A DNA stretch of 64,000 nucleotides from an uncultured Sphingomonadaceae bacterium (GTDB taxonomy: Bacteria > Pseudomonadota > Alphaproteobacteria > Sphingomonadales > Sphingomonadaceae). The stretch is taken from positions 1 through 64,000 of the forward strand of contig CAMYJW010000005.1 in assembly GCA_947258815.1 (NCBI GenBank), written 5' to 3'. Position 1 is the stretch's first letter. Each line of letters starts with the position of its first letter. Under the pieces are notes generated by a model. The model had not been told where the DNA came from. It worked only from the letters and a program-made list of their open reading frames with translations, and made no database searches. Positions 34,360 to 43,980 of the stretch are shown piece after piece. The position numbers and the translations under genes are program-made.

Positions 34360-34869
34360 TTAGGTCCTGTCCGTGAAGCGGCCGCGCGGCGCGCTGTTAC
34401 GATGATGTTCGCGCCGCGCCTGCTGCTTGTCAGCGATGCGCGCGCGCATACCGGCGGTTATCCGTTGAAGGACGGTGTCCATATCATCGAGAATTTCAGA
34501 AGCGCTGATGTGCATCACACGAATGCCAACCGCTTCGAGACTTTTATCGCGGCGGTGCGAAATGGCTTCGCTCACCCCCTCTTCGTCAATCGCGATAGCC
34601 ATGCCGAGGTTGTGACAATTGAAATCGACAAGCGCGGAGCCGACAACCGCATGGCGCGTGAACGCATAGCGCCCGAGGTCCGCCTTGGCGAAACGTGCGG
34701 CAAGCGCCTTGTGCGCCTCCGACGAATGGCGGCGCAGCACCCGCGCCTGTTCGTGCAGCGCATCGAGCCGCGATTCGGAAATCTCCCAGCCGCGGCCCTT
34801 TTTCTTGAGCGCAGGCGGACTGGTCGTTTCCGAAGGATCGCGCAGTTTGAGGGTTTTCTTGTCGCTCAC
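34360..34869 (-). CDS. DUF559 / endonuclease-domain protein inside the suf operon
   Basis: A 169-aa protein with a basic N-terminus and a restriction-endonuclease-like (DUF559) region: [40 protein letters not shown] (D in the VDF strand), LGMAIAID and [20 protein letters not shown]. It overlaps sufB by 4 nt and precedes sufC by 2 nt, so it is firmly part of the operon. No role in Fe-S assembly is known to me; DUF559 proteins are predicted Vsr-like nucleases. Confidence 0.82.
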   Translation of the reverse strand: MSDKKTLKLRDPSETTSPPALKKKGRGWEISESRLDALHEQARVLRRHSSEAHKALAARFAKADLGRYAFTRHAVVGSALVDFNCHNLGMAIAIDEEGVSEAISHRRDKSLEAVGIRVMHISASEILDDMDTVLQRITAGMRARIADKQQARREHHRNSAPRGRFTDRT

Positions 34870-36362
34870 CCCACGCTCCCTTCCAGCGAAATACCCAGCA
34901 GCTTTTGCGCCTCGACAGCAAATTCCATCGGCAATTGCTGCAACACTTCCTTGGCAAATCCGTTGACGATCAGCGCCACGGCTTCTTCGGTGTCCAGCCC
35001 GCGCTGCATGGCATAGAACAGCTGATCGTCGCTGATCTTGCTGGTTGTCGCTTCATGTTCGATCTGCGCATCGGGGTTCTTCACTTCGATATAAGGCACG
35101 GTGTGCGCGCCGCATTCCGAGCCAAGCAGCAGCGAATCGCACTGGGTGAAATTGCGCACGCCATCGGCAGATGCCCCCACGCGCACCAGCCCGCGATAGG
35201 TGTTGTTCGATTTGCCTGCGCTGATGCCCTTGGAGATGATCGTTGAGCGCGAGCCGCGGCCGTTGTGAATCATCTTGGTGCCGGTATCGGCCTGCTGATA
35301 ATTGTTCGTCACCGCAACCGAATAGAACTCACCCACCGAATCTTCGCCGTTGAGCACGCACGAAGGATATTTCCAGGTGATGGCAGAGCCGGTTTCAACC
35401 TGAGTCCAGCTGATCTTCGAACGCGCACCCTGACACAATCCGCGCTTGGTCACGAAATTGTAGATCCCGCCCAGCCCTTCGGCGTTGCCGGGATACCAGT
35501 TCTGCACGGTCGAATACTTGATTTCGGCATCGTCCATCGCGACCAGTTCAACCACGGCCGCATGAAGCTGGTTCTCGTCGCGCATCGGCGCGGTGCAGCC
35601 TTCAAGATAGGATACGTATGATCCTTTTTCGGCAACGATCAGCGTGCGTTCAAACTGGCCTGTGTTTTCCGCGTTGATGCGGAAATAGGTGGAAAGCTCC
35701 ATCGGGCAGCGCACGCCTTCGGGGATGTAAACGAACGTGCCATCCGAAAAGACCGCACAGTTGAGCGCGGCAAAATAGTTATCATGCTGCGGCACGATTT
35801 TGCCGAGCCACTTTTTGACCAGATCGGGATATTCGCGAATCGCTTCGCTGATCGACAGGAAGATCACGCCCGCCTTTTTCAGCTCCTCGCGAAATGTGGT
35901 GGCCACCGATACCGAATCGAACACCGCATCGACCGCAACCTTGCGCGCGCCTTCCACCCCGGCGAGCACTTTCTGCTCTTCCAGCGGAATGCCCAGCTTT
36001 TCATAAACCCGCAAAATTTCGGGATCGACTTCATCAAGCGATTTGAGCGCCTCTTTCTGCTTGGGCGCGGCATAATAATAAGCGTCCTGATAATCGATCG
36101 GCGGCACGTTCAGCTTGGCCCAGTCAGGCGGGGTCATCTCCAGCCATGCGCGATAGGCTTTCAGGCGCCATTCGAGCATCCATTCCGGCTCTTCCTTTTT
36201 GGCCGAAACGAAGCGCACGGTTTCTTCTGAAAGACCCTTGGGTCCGAACTCCTGCTCAATGTCAGAAGACCAGCCGTGCTCATAGTCCGCAACCTTATCG
36301 GCAGCATCGCGCGCGGCCTGATCCTTTTGCGGGGTATCGTGGATGGTGGGATCGTCTGTCAT
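34866..36362 (-). CDS. sufB: Fe-S cluster assembly protein SufB
   Basis: A 498-aa SufB with DDPTIHDTP at the start and the family core: [76 protein letters not shown] and [13 protein letters not shown]. It forms the scaffold on which the cluster is built. It overlaps the Rrf2-type regulator by 4 nt and is followed by the DUF559 gene with another 4-nt overlap. Confidence 0.97.
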   Translation of the reverse strand: MTDDPTIHDTPQKDQAARDAADKVADYEHGWSSDIEQEFGPKGLSEETVRFVSAKKEEPEWMLEWRLKAYRAWLEMTPPDWAKLNVPPIDYQDAYYYAAPKQKEALKSLDEVDPEILRVYEKLGIPLEEQKVLAGVEGARKVAVDAVFDSVSVATTFREELKKAGVIFLSISEAIREYPDLVKKWLGKIVPQHDNYFAALNCAVFSDGTFVYIPEGVRCPMELSTYFRINAENTGQFERTLIVAEKGSYVSYLEGCTAPMRDENQLHAAVVELVAMDDAEIKYSTVQNWYPGNAEGLGGIYNFVTKRGLCQGARSKISWTQVETGSAITWKYPSCVLNGEDSVGEFYSVAVTNNYQQADTGTKMIHNGRGSRSTIISKGISAGKSNNTYRGLVRVGASADGVRNFTQCDSLLLGSECGAHTVPYIEVKNPDAQIEHEATTSKISDDQLFYAMQRGLDTEEAVALIVNGFAKEVLQQLPMEFAVEAQKLLGISLEGSVG

Positions 36363-36769
36363 TGAACCTCTTGCGCCAGTTGAGTCAGCGGGACTTGCGC
36401 CAGCGCCCCGCGCAATGCGTTGTTAACGCCGGGCCAGTGCGGCCGGACGGTGCAGGCATCTTCCAAAGTGCATTCGTGCCGCGTCTGTTCGACACAGGCA
36501 GTCAGCGCGATCGGGCCTTCGACGGCCTCAACAATATCGGCCAGTGAAATTGCCGCAGCCGGGCGCGCCAGCTGCAAACCGCCACCAACCCCGCGTGACG
36601 AGCGCACCAGCCCCGATGCGCTTAACCGGCTGACCAGTTTTTGCACGGTCGGGCCGGGCAGGCCGGTTTCGCGCGCCAGCTGTCCGGCGGAAACGCGCGC
36701 ACCACCGCAATGGCGCGCGGCGGCGGCCATAATAACGATTGCATAGTCGGCCATACTGGACAGGCGCAT
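36359..36769 (-). CDS. Rrf2-family Fe-S regulator of the suf operon
   Basis: ATG 36769 ([14 protein letters not shown]) gives 136 aa; a frame to 36799 adds MSQNAGFVAI. The winged helix is [20 protein letters not shown] and [15 protein letters not shown], with three cysteines in the C-x7-C-x5-C arrangement ([15 protein letters not shown]) expected to bind an Fe-S cluster, as in IscR and the SUF regulator of this subfamily. It heads the operon, so it probably autoregulates suf in response to Fe-S status. Confidence 0.93.
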   Translation of the reverse strand: MRLSSMADYAIVIMAAAARHCGGARVSAGQLARETGLPGPTVQKLVSRLSASGLVRSSRGVGGGLQLARPAAAISLADIVEAVEGPIALTACVEQTRHECTLEDACTVRPHWPGVNNALRGALAQVPLTQLAQEVQ

Positions 36770-37154
36770 GATTGCGACAAACCCCGCATTCTGTGACAAA
36801 GTGGACTGATTCTTTCCAGTTTCACATAGTGCAGCGCAGCGACGCTTTCAAGCGGTTGCCCGCATGCGCAAAGGTTTCAGGAATCAGCAACATCTTCGCC
36901 ACAAAAAATGACGGTTCCCGGATCGAAATCAGGAAACCGCCATAAAGGTGGAAGTTCTTGCAGCATAAGCAGCGCGAACTTCGGGTCGCAACGACTCGCT
37001 ACGCCCAAAAACCTATGAAAAATTGTAGAAAAGCGACGCGCAACCCGAAAAAGTCACAGTCTGTACGATTTTGGATGTAATTTGCCGAACGCGCACCGGG
37101 TGGCAACGAATGAATTGTGCGCCGCACGGTCCCGCACTATGCGCAAGGCCGATG
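36770..37154. other. Divergent intergenic region between the suf operon and pyrD
   Basis: The region should hold the suf promoter and the pyrD promoter. I see no IscR-like palindrome that I would defend. The stretch 37000-37040 is A-rich (CCAAAAACCTATGAAAAATTG) and could be promoter DNA for pyrD. Confidence 0.45.
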
Positions 37155-38186
37155 ATGTACAAACTGATCCGTCCGGCGCTGTTCTGCATCGATGCAGAGC
37201 GGGCGCATGCGCTGGCCATCGCGGCGCTGAAACGCAAGCCGGTGCCGGCTCCCGCGACAATGGCGGGTGGCAAACTCGAAGCCCGCATTGCCGGGCTGAC
37301 ATTCCCCAACCCCGTCGGCATGGCAGCCGGTTTCGATAAAGACGGCGAAGTGCCCGACGCGGTGCTGGGGCTGGGTTTCGGGTTTGCCGAAGTCGGTTCG
37401 ATCACGCCACTGCCGCAGCAGGGCAATCCCAGACCGCGCCTTTTCCGCCTGCGCGAAGACCGCGCGGTGATAAACCGGATGGGCTTTAACAACGGCGGCG
37501 CGCTCGATGCGATTCAGCGGTTCGAGGCACGGCGCGGAACCCCCGGCATCGTTGGCATCAACATCGGCGCCAACAAGGATTCGGAGGATCGCATCGCCGA
37601 TTATGCGCGCATGGCTGTGGCGATGGCGCCGTTCGCATCATATCTTGCAGTGAACATCAGCAGCCCGAATACGCCGGGTTTGCGCGCTTTGCAGGACGAA
37701 GCGTCACTGACCGGACTGCTTGATGTCGTGATCGCGTCGCGCGGCGAAAACGGCCCGCCCGTGTTCCTGAAAGTCGCCCCCGATCTTGAACCTGCCGACA
37801 TTGATGCAATCGCGCGCATCGCCATCGAAAAGCAGCTTGGCGCGCTGATCGTTTCGAACACGACCATTTCGCGCCCGCCGCTCAAATCGGCCCATGCAAA
37901 CGAAACGGGCGGGCTTTCCGGCGCGCCGTTGCGTGATCTTGCACAACAGCGGCTGCGCGATTTTTACAAGGCAACGGGCGGGGCGATGCCGCTTATCGGC
38001 GTGGGCGGCATTGCCAGCGCGGACGATGCCTGGGCGCGCATCCGTGCAGGCGCCAGCCTTGTCCAGCTATACAGCGCAATGGTTTATGAAGGCCCCGGCA
38101 TTGCAAGGCGGATCGCACGCGGTTTGATCCAGCTGATGGACCGCGATGGCTTCACCTCGATTGCAGAGGCGGTTGGAACCGAATAA
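37155..38186 (+). CDS. pyrD: Dihydroorotate dehydrogenase (quinone), class 2
   Basis: A 343-aa membrane-associated flavoprotein oxidising dihydroorotate in pyrimidine synthesis. The N-terminal amphipathic YKLIRPALFCIDAERAHALA is the class 2 quinone-binding helix. Core motifs: FPNPVGMAAGFDKDGE, GFGFAEVGSITPLPQQGNPR, NRMGFNNGGA, NISSPNTPGLRALQ (catalytic Ser), IVSNTTISRP and GVGGIASADDAWARIRAGAS. ATG 37155 or 37152 are both possible; AAGG lies 6 nt before 37155. Confidence 0.97.
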   Translation: MYKLIRPALFCIDAERAHALAIAALKRKPVPAPATMAGGKLEARIAGLTFPNPVGMAAGFDKDGEVPDAVLGLGFGFAEVGSITPLPQQGNPRPRLFRLREDRAVINRMGFNNGGALDAIQRFEARRGTPGIVGINIGANKDSEDRIADYARMAVAMAPFASYLAVNISSPNTPGLRALQDEASLTGLLDVVIASRGENGPPVFLKVAPDLEPADIDAIARIAIEKQLGALIVSNTTISRPPLKSAHANETGGLSGAPLRDLAQQRLRDFYKATGGAMPLIGVGGIASADDAWARIRAGASLVQLYSAMVYEGPGIARRIARGLIQLMDRDGFTSIAEAVGTE

Positions 38187-38195
38187 CGAGGCGGG

Positions 38196-39923
38196 ATGAT
38201 CAAGCCCATCCTGCTCACGCTTTTCGCCCCGTTTGCCCTTTCCGCCTGCGCGACGATCGCGCCAGACGCACCGGGCACGCCGGATACAATGCCGGTGGCC
38301 ACAGCCGCGCCAGCCTTCGACCGCGGCGTTGTCAGCGCCGCCGATCCACGCGCGGCTCAGGCGGGCGCGGCGATGCTGCGCAAAGGCGGCAGCGCCACCG
38401 ATGCGGCAATCGCCACGATGATCGCGCTGACCGTGGTCGAACCGCAAAGCTCGGGCATTGGTGGCGGCGGTTTTTATATGCGCAGCGCCCCGGACGGCGC
38501 GATCGAAACGATAGACGGTCGCGAAACCGCCCCCGCCAGCGCCACGCCTGACTGGTTTCTGGATGAGAACGGCAAGCCGCTGGACTATCGCAAGGCCGTG
38601 CTCAGCGGCCTGAGCGTTGGCGTGCCCGGCAACATCGCGCTGGCCGCGCAGGCGCACCAACAGCATGGCAAGCTGCCTTGGGCTGACTTGTTCGAACCGG
38701 CCATCCGGCTGGCCCGCGACGGCTGGACGACGACCGAGCGATTCCACATGTTCCTTACATTGCGCCCCGGCAGGGCCAGCCTCGATCCGGCGGGCAAAGC
38801 CCTGTTCTTCGGCCCCGATGGCAAACCGCTTCCGGCCGGAACGCACATCAGAAATCCGGCTCTGGCCGATACGCTGGAAGCCATCGCGCAGAACGGGCCC
38901 GATCACTTTTATCATGGCGAGATAGCCCAGGGCATCGCCCGGAAAGTCGCAGCGCGCACGCCCAAAGCCGCTGCCATGACCCCGGCGGATATCGCATCCT
39001 ACCGCGCCAAAGCACGTGCGCCTGTTTGCGGCGCCTATCGCGCCTATCGCGTTTGCGGCATGGGCCCGCCCTCGTCCGGCGCGACGACTGTTCTGGCAAT
39101 CCTTGGCCAGCTTGAGCGCTTCGATCTGACTGCGCTTGGCTCTGAATCGCCGCAGGCGTGGCATCTTTTCGCCGAATCGCAGCGGCTGGCCTATGCTGAT
39201 CGCGAACGGTTTCTGGCTGACAGTGATTTTATCGCGGTTCCTGTTCTGGAGCTGATCGATCCCGCCTACCTTGCCAAACGCGGTGCGCTGATCTCACCGG
39301 ACGTGACCATGGCAACGGCAGAGCCCGGTCTGGACCTGCCGCCGCCCGATGGAATGGAACCCCCCGAACACGGCACGTCCCATCTCGTCGCGGTTGACCG
39401 GACCGGCAATGCCGTCACTTACACGTCAACGATCGAAGGCGCGTTCGGGTCTGGCCTGATGTTCGGCGGGTTTTTCCTTAACAACGAACTGACCGATTTC
39501 AGCTTTGTGCCTGATGTGGACGGTGTGCGCGTTGCCAATCGCATTGAAGGCGGCAAGCGCCCGCGCAGCTCAATGGCGCCGACGCTGGTCTATGGGCCCG
39601 ACGGAAAGCTGGTTCTGGCAATCGGCGCGGCGGGCGGCGGCACGATCCCGGTGCAGGTTGCGCGCGCACTGATCGGGTTTATCGACTGGGACATGGATAT
39701 CGATCGGGCGCTGGCGCTGCCCATGCTCTATGCGCCGGGCGACGCCCTGATGATCGAGCAAGGCTCAAGCCTTGAAGCGATGATCCCCGCACTTAAAGCG
39801 CTGGGCCACAAGCAAATCACCACGCGCTTTCTGCCGGTCAAGACAAACGCGATTTCACTGTCAGGGCGAACCGTCACGGGCGCGGCAGATCCGCGCAGCG
39901 AAGGGCGCGCGATCGCGGAATAA
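38196..39923 (+). CDS. ggt: Gamma-glutamyltransferase
   Basis: A 575-aa Ntn hydrolase with a lipoprotein-like signal (LFAPFALSACATI, Cys about 18). The precursor is cleaved before a Thr: EHGTSHLVAVDRTGNAVTYT, with T in HGTSH as the catalytic nucleophile. FGGFFLNNELTDFSF and GGKRPRSSMAPTLV follow. It acts on glutathione and gamma-glutamyl compounds in the periplasm. It follows pyrD by 9 nt. Confidence 0.94.
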   Translation: MIKPILLTLFAPFALSACATIAPDAPGTPDTMPVATAAPAFDRGVVSAADPRAAQAGAAMLRKGGSATDAAIATMIALTVVEPQSSGIGGGGFYMRSAPDGAIETIDGRETAPASATPDWFLDENGKPLDYRKAVLSGLSVGVPGNIALAAQAHQQHGKLPWADLFEPAIRLARDGWTTTERFHMFLTLRPGRASLDPAGKALFFGPDGKPLPAGTHIRNPALADTLEAIAQNGPDHFYHGEIAQGIARKVAARTPKAAAMTPADIASYRAKARAPVCGAYRAYRVCGMGPPSSGATTVLAILGQLERFDLTALGSESPQAWHLFAESQRLAYADRERFLADSDFIAVPVLELIDPAYLAKRGALISPDVTMATAEPGLDLPPPDGMEPPEHGTSHLVAVDRTGNAVTYTSTIEGAFGSGLMFGGFFLNNELTDFSFVPDVDGVRVANRIEGGKRPRSSMAPTLVYGPDGKLVLAIGAAGGGTIPVQVARALIGFIDWDMDIDRALALPMLYAPGDALMIEQGSSLEAMIPALKALGHKQITTRFLPVKTNAISLSGRTVTGAADPRSEGRAIAE

Positions 39924-40002
39924 GAAAAACCCGCCGCTTGCCGCACCGGCCACGCCCGCCTAGGCTTGCCGGACGTTCGTCACATATCGTTCAGGCAGCG
40001 CG

Positions 40003-41805
40003 ATGCAGCTTTCAGATTTCGACACGACCGGCAATCTCGTCTCGCTGTTCTTCCAGCGCGCGGACGCGCTGGGCGATGCCCCGATGCTGTGGTCGAAGAT
40101 CGACGGCGAATGGTGCGCGATTTCATGGACCGAAGCGGCGCGGCAGGTTTGCCTGATCGCGCAGTCCCTGCGCCGGACCGGGCTCAGCGCGGGCGACCGG
40201 GTGATGCTGGTGTCGGAAAACCGGCCCGAATGGTGCCTTGCCGATCTGGGCATCATGGCTGCCGGGTGCGTCACCGTGCCGACATACATCACCAATACCG
40301 AGCGCGATCACGTTCATATCCTGGAAAATTCAGGCGCGCGCGCGGTTATCGTTTCGACGGCAAAACTGGCGACAAACCTGATTCCCGCCGTGTCCCGCAC
40401 CGATGTGTGCGAATTCCTGTTCAGCATGGAGCCGATCCGCCACGCGCAGGAAAGCAACTTCGCCTATCATGCATGGAGCGCTCTGCTGGAAGGCGATGCG
40501 GAGGCGGCGCGCACCGATGTCGATCAGCGGATCGCCAACATCGCCCGCAACGATCTGGCCTGCATAATCTACACCAGCGGGACGGGCGGCGCGCCGCGCG
40601 GCGTGCGCCAGCATCATGGCGCGATCCTGTGCAACGTTTCGGGCTGCGCGCATGTTGTCGCCGAGGATTTCGGCTGGGGCGAGGAAGTGTTCCTTTCGTT
40701 TCTGCCGCTCAGCCATGCTTATGAACACACGGGCGGTCAGTTTTTCCCGATCGGGCTGGGCGGACAGATCTATTACGCTGAAAGCCTCGACAAGCTGTCT
40801 CGCAATATAGAGGAAGTGCGGCCCACGTTCATGGTGGTCGTCCCCCGCCTGTTTGAAGTGTTGCGGACGCGGATTATCAAGCAGGTTGAAAAGCAGGGCC
40901 GGTTCGCCGCACGGCTGATGGATCGGGCAGTTGCGATCGGCGGGCGCAAAGCGCGCGGGCGGCGCAGGCCATCTGATTTCATAGCCGACCTGATTCTGGG
41001 CAGAACGCTGCGTCCGAAAATTCGCCGGCGTTTTGGCGGACGGATGAAAGCGATGGTCTCGGGCGGAGCGCCGCTCAACCCCGAGATCGGCACGTTCTTC
41101 TCATCGCTGGGACTGGTTCTGCTGCAAGGCTACGGCCAGACCGAAGCGGGCCCGGTGGTCAGCTGCAACCGCCCGGCAACCGGCCTGAAGATGGACACCG
41201 TGGGGCCGCCTCTGCGCGGCGCGGAGATCAAGATCGCACCCGATGGCGAAATACTCGTGCGCGGCGAGCTGGTCACGCATGGCTACTGGGGCAACGAAGC
41301 CGCCACGGCGCGCGCGATCAAGGAAGGCTGGCTCTACACCGGCGATATCGGGCATTTTGATTCGGTCGGCCGGATCGTCATCACCGACCGCAAGAAGGAC
41401 ATGATCGTCAACGACAAGGGTGACAATATTTCGCCTCAGAAGGTCGAATCGATGCTGACGCTTCAGCCGGAAATCGCACAAGCGATGGTGGTGGGTGACA
41501 AGCGGCCCTACATTGTCGGCCTGATCGTCCCCGATGCGGAATGGGCGCTGGAATGGGCGCAGGCGAACGATGAAAAGTTCGATCTGGAAGCGCTTCAGGA
41601 TTTGCCCGCGTTTCGCAACGAAGTGCGCGCGGCGGTTGACCGCGTGAACGCAACGCTTTCAGTCATCGGGAAAGTGCGGCAGTTCACTTTCGCCGATGAG
41701 GCTTTCAGCATCGACAATGAGGAGATGACGCCAAGCCTGAAAATCAGGCGGCATAAGCTGAAAGACCGTTATGGAGAGCGGCTCGACAGCCTCTACAAAA
41801 ACTGA
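40003..41805 (+). CDS. Long-chain fatty acid-CoA ligase / AMP-binding enzyme
   Basis: A 600-aa adenylate-forming enzyme. The P-loop is IIYTSGTGGAPRGVRQHH, with a Gly where the usual motif has Thr (TSGTTG-PKG). Other core motifs: FLPLSHAYEHTGG, MVSGGAPLNPEIGTFF, LLQGYGQTEAGPVVS and WLYTGDIGHFDSVGRIVITD, then KKDMIVNDKGDNISPQKVES. It fits the AMP-forming long-chain acyl-CoA synthetases (FAA1-like branch). Substrate unknown. Confidence 0.92.
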   Translation: MQLSDFDTTGNLVSLFFQRADALGDAPMLWSKIDGEWCAISWTEAARQVCLIAQSLRRTGLSAGDRVMLVSENRPEWCLADLGIMAAGCVTVPTYITNTERDHVHILENSGARAVIVSTAKLATNLIPAVSRTDVCEFLFSMEPIRHAQESNFAYHAWSALLEGDAEAARTDVDQRIANIARNDLACIIYTSGTGGAPRGVRQHHGAILCNVSGCAHVVAEDFGWGEEVFLSFLPLSHAYEHTGGQFFPIGLGGQIYYAESLDKLSRNIEEVRPTFMVVVPRLFEVLRTRIIKQVEKQGRFAARLMDRAVAIGGRKARGRRRPSDFIADLILGRTLRPKIRRRFGGRMKAMVSGGAPLNPEIGTFFSSLGLVLLQGYGQTEAGPVVSCNRPATGLKMDTVGPPLRGAEIKIAPDGEILVRGELVTHGYWGNEAATARAIKEGWLYTGDIGHFDSVGRIVITDRKKDMIVNDKGDNISPQKVESMLTLQPEIAQAMVVGDKRPYIVGLIVPDAEWALEWAQANDEKFDLEALQDLPAFRNEVRAAVDRVNATLSVIGKVRQFTFADEAFSIDNEEMTPSLKIRRHKLKDRYGERLDSLYKN

Positions 41806-41828
41806 TGCGCGTGCGGAGCGCAGCCGGC

Positions 41829-42356
41829 TCAGGCCGCTTCCTTGTCCACCCATTCAGGAAAGAACACAGGCTCACGCTCTGACCAGCCGGGCGCGGTTGC
41901 CGCTGCTTCGCTGATCGAATGGAGCAGTTCCTTGCGCTGGTGCGGCGCGATATGCGGCAGTGCCGCAGCAGAACAGAACGCGCTGGGCAGCCATGGCCTC
42001 GCCTTGGCGCCAAGCAGCCGTTCATAGAGAAAACGGTATGCGGAAAAACAGGCAATGCGGCTCTGCGCCAGATCGAAAGCGCTGACACGGACCAGCTTGC
42101 CCATGAAATCCTCAATGCCATCGAGGCAGGTTTCATCAGGCAGGTTCGAACGCAGCGATTTGAGATCCTGGTAGGCCACATATTGCGATCGGATCGAAGC
42201 GATCTCATCGGGATCGCGCGCCCAGAGCTTGAACGCATCCTGGCGCCCCAGCCCGACATCGATGCTGCGCTTGATATAGCGCTGCTCACACGGGCTGAAA
42301 CTGGCGAATTCGCGCAGTTCGTTGATCGTCAGAGACGCGGTTCCGGTCTGGCCCAT
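41829..42356 (-). CDS. Uncharacterised conserved protein, 175 aa
   Basis: No recognised family. The sequence is soluble and helical: ELREFASFSPCEQRYIKRSI, DEIASIRSQYVAYQDLKSLR, CLDGIEDFMGKLVRVSAFDL. Convergent with the acyl-CoA ligase. I suspect it is restricted to Sphingomonadales but cannot check. Confidence 0.65.
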   Translation of the reverse strand: MGQTGTASLTINELREFASFSPCEQRYIKRSIDVGLGRQDAFKLWARDPDEIASIRSQYVAYQDLKSLRSNLPDETCLDGIEDFMGKLVRVSAFDLAQSRIACFSAYRFLYERLLGAKARPWLPSAFCSAAALPHIAPHQRKELLHSISEAAATAPGWSEREPVFFPEWVDKEAA

Positions 42357-42485
42357 CAGTGGTGCCCCTTGCTTGGTGAGACCCGACGCCTCACTGCGCG
42401 CAAGAACACCACAAGAGGGTTACGATGCCGTTAACCACGATTGCGGCAGCGGCCTGGGCGCGCGGTTAATCTGTCGCGCGCGCGC

Positions 42486-43496
42486 TCAGATCAATCCGGC
42501 AAGCGGACTGGATGGATCGGCATATTTGCGCGTTGCCATGCGTCCGGCGCGATAGGCCTCCCGGCCAGCCTCAACCGCCAGTTTCATTGCGCGCGCCATG
42601 CGAATCGGATCCTGCGCTTCTGCAATCGCGGTGTTCATCAACACGCCATCGCAGCCCAGCTCCATAGCCACCGCCGCATCGGATGCGGTGCCCACGCCGG
42701 CATCAACCAGCACCGGCACGCCTGCGCCTTCAACGATCAGCCGGATCGTGACCCGGTTCTGAATGCCAAGCCCCGATCCGATCGGTGCGCCCAGCGGCAT
42801 CACCGCAACTGCGCCCGCTTCTTCCAGCTGCTTCGCCGCGATCGGATCGTCAACGCAGTAGACCATCGGCAAAAAGCCTTCTTTGGCCAGAACTTCGGTG
42901 GCTTTCAGCGTTTCGCGCATATCGGGATAGAGCGTCCGCGCCTCGCCCAGCACTTCAAGTTTCACCAGATCCCATCCGCCGGCCTCGCGCGCCAGCCGCA
43001 GCGTGCGGATCGCATCGTCAGCCGTGAAACAGCCCGCGGTGTTCGGCAGGTAGGTGATCTGCTTTGGATCGATAAAGTCCGTCAGCATCGGCGCTTTGGG
43101 ATCGGACACATTGACCCGGCGCACCGCAACCGTGACGATCTCCGCCCCCGACGCAGCGACCGCAGCGGCGTTCTGTTCAAAATCCTTGTATTTGCCGGTG
43201 CCGACAATCAGGCGTGAGCGGAACGTGCGCCCCGCCACGCTCCAGCTATCGTCCCGGCTGCCGCCCTCCCGATCATCATCGTGATCGCCGCCGCCAACAA
43301 AATGGACGATTTCCAGCACGTCACCGTCGCCCAGCGCAACATCGGCCAGTGTTGAGCGCGGCACGATCTCGCCGTTGCGTTCAACCGCCACTTTCTTGGG
43401 GTCAAGTTCAAGATCGCGGACAAGTTGCGCGATGGTCGCATGCATGGGCGCACGGCGCTGTTCACCGTTCACGGTAAGGGAAAGCTGTGTTGTCAT
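42486..43496 (-). CDS. thiG: ThiS-ThiG fusion: sulfur carrier plus thiazole synthase
   Basis: ATG 43496 ([14 protein letters not shown]) gives 336 aa. Residues 1-70 are a ThiS domain ending in HFVGGG (G68-G70). A polar linker ([16 protein letters not shown]) follows, then full ThiG from about residue 85: [48 protein letters not shown] (Schiff-base Lys) and [16 protein letters not shown]. The enzyme builds the thiazole of thiamin. In stand-alone ThiS the C-terminal GG must be free for adenylation and thiocarboxylate formation, which a fusion blocks unless processed. Confidence 0.92.
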   Translation of the reverse strand: MTTQLSLTVNGEQRRAPMHATIAQLVRDLELDPKKVAVERNGEIVPRSTLADVALGDGDVLEIVHFVGGGDHDDDREGGSRDDSWSVAGRTFRSRLIVGTGKYKDFEQNAAAVAASGAEIVTVAVRRVNVSDPKAPMLTDFIDPKQITYLPNTAGCFTADDAIRTLRLAREAGGWDLVKLEVLGEARTLYPDMRETLKATEVLAKEGFLPMVYCVDDPIAAKQLEEAGAVAVMPLGAPIGSGLGIQNRVTIRLIVEGAGVPVLVDAGVGTASDAAVAMELGCDGVLMNTAIAEAQDPIRMARAMKLAVEAGREAYRAGRMATRKYADPSSPLAGLI

Positions 43497-43512
43497 GCTT
43501 GCCAGATAGCGT

Positions 43513-43884
43513 TCAGGACGCGTGGCGCAAGTTCCGCAAATGCGCAGCCGCAACGAGAGCCACACCGCAAATCGTCAATATGGCTTCCGAAACACCGTGG
43601 CCGACCGCCAGCGCACCGCCCATCAGCGCCAGACCCGTCACGCCAAGCAGCAGCGGCCCGGCGTTGCCGTGACGCAAGACACCCAGGCCCAGCGACAGCG
43701 CGCCGACAGCAATGGCAATTGCCAACCCGACTTCATGTATTTCCGGAGCGAACAGCAATTCACCGCCCACACCCAACGCGGTGACAAGCACGATGCCCAA
43801 CACACAATGCAACGCACACAGCCCGGAAAGGACGATGCCCGCGCGATCGAATCGATCGCGAATCGAGAGTTGCAGTTGCTCCAT
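43513..43884 (-). CDS. MerC-domain membrane protein
   Basis: ATG 43884 gives 123 aa with four hydrophobic segments and a Cys pair near the start ([12 protein letters not shown]), the metal motif of MerC-domain proteins. Some members import mercuric ion, but chromosomal copies without a mer operon may handle another metal. A perfect palindrome 16-31 bp upstream of its start suggests zinc (Zur) control. Confidence 0.85.
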   Translation of the reverse strand: MEQLQLSIRDRFDRAGIVLSGLCALHCVLGIVLVTALGVGGELLFAPEIHEVGLAIAIAVGALSLGLGVLRHGNAGPLLLGVTGLALMGGALAVGHGVSEAILTICGVALVAAAHLRNLRHAS

Positions 43885-43899
43885 GACGTTCAATCTATG

Positions 43900-43915
43900 T
43901 GATGTTGTAACATCA
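43900..43915. promoter_or_regulatory. Zur-box-like palindrome between merC-like gene and ctaA
   Basis: TGATGTT-GT-AACATCA, a 16-bp sequence with perfect 7-bp arms, resembles the ATGTTATAACAT core of Zur operators. It lies just upstream of the MerC-domain gene and 65 bp upstream of ctaA on the other strand. Confidence 0.55.
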
Positions 43916-43980
43916 TGCAAGGGCGCCAGGCTGCGCGATATTGCACTGGGCCCCGCAATGCCGCTACGAGCCTGTCGATA

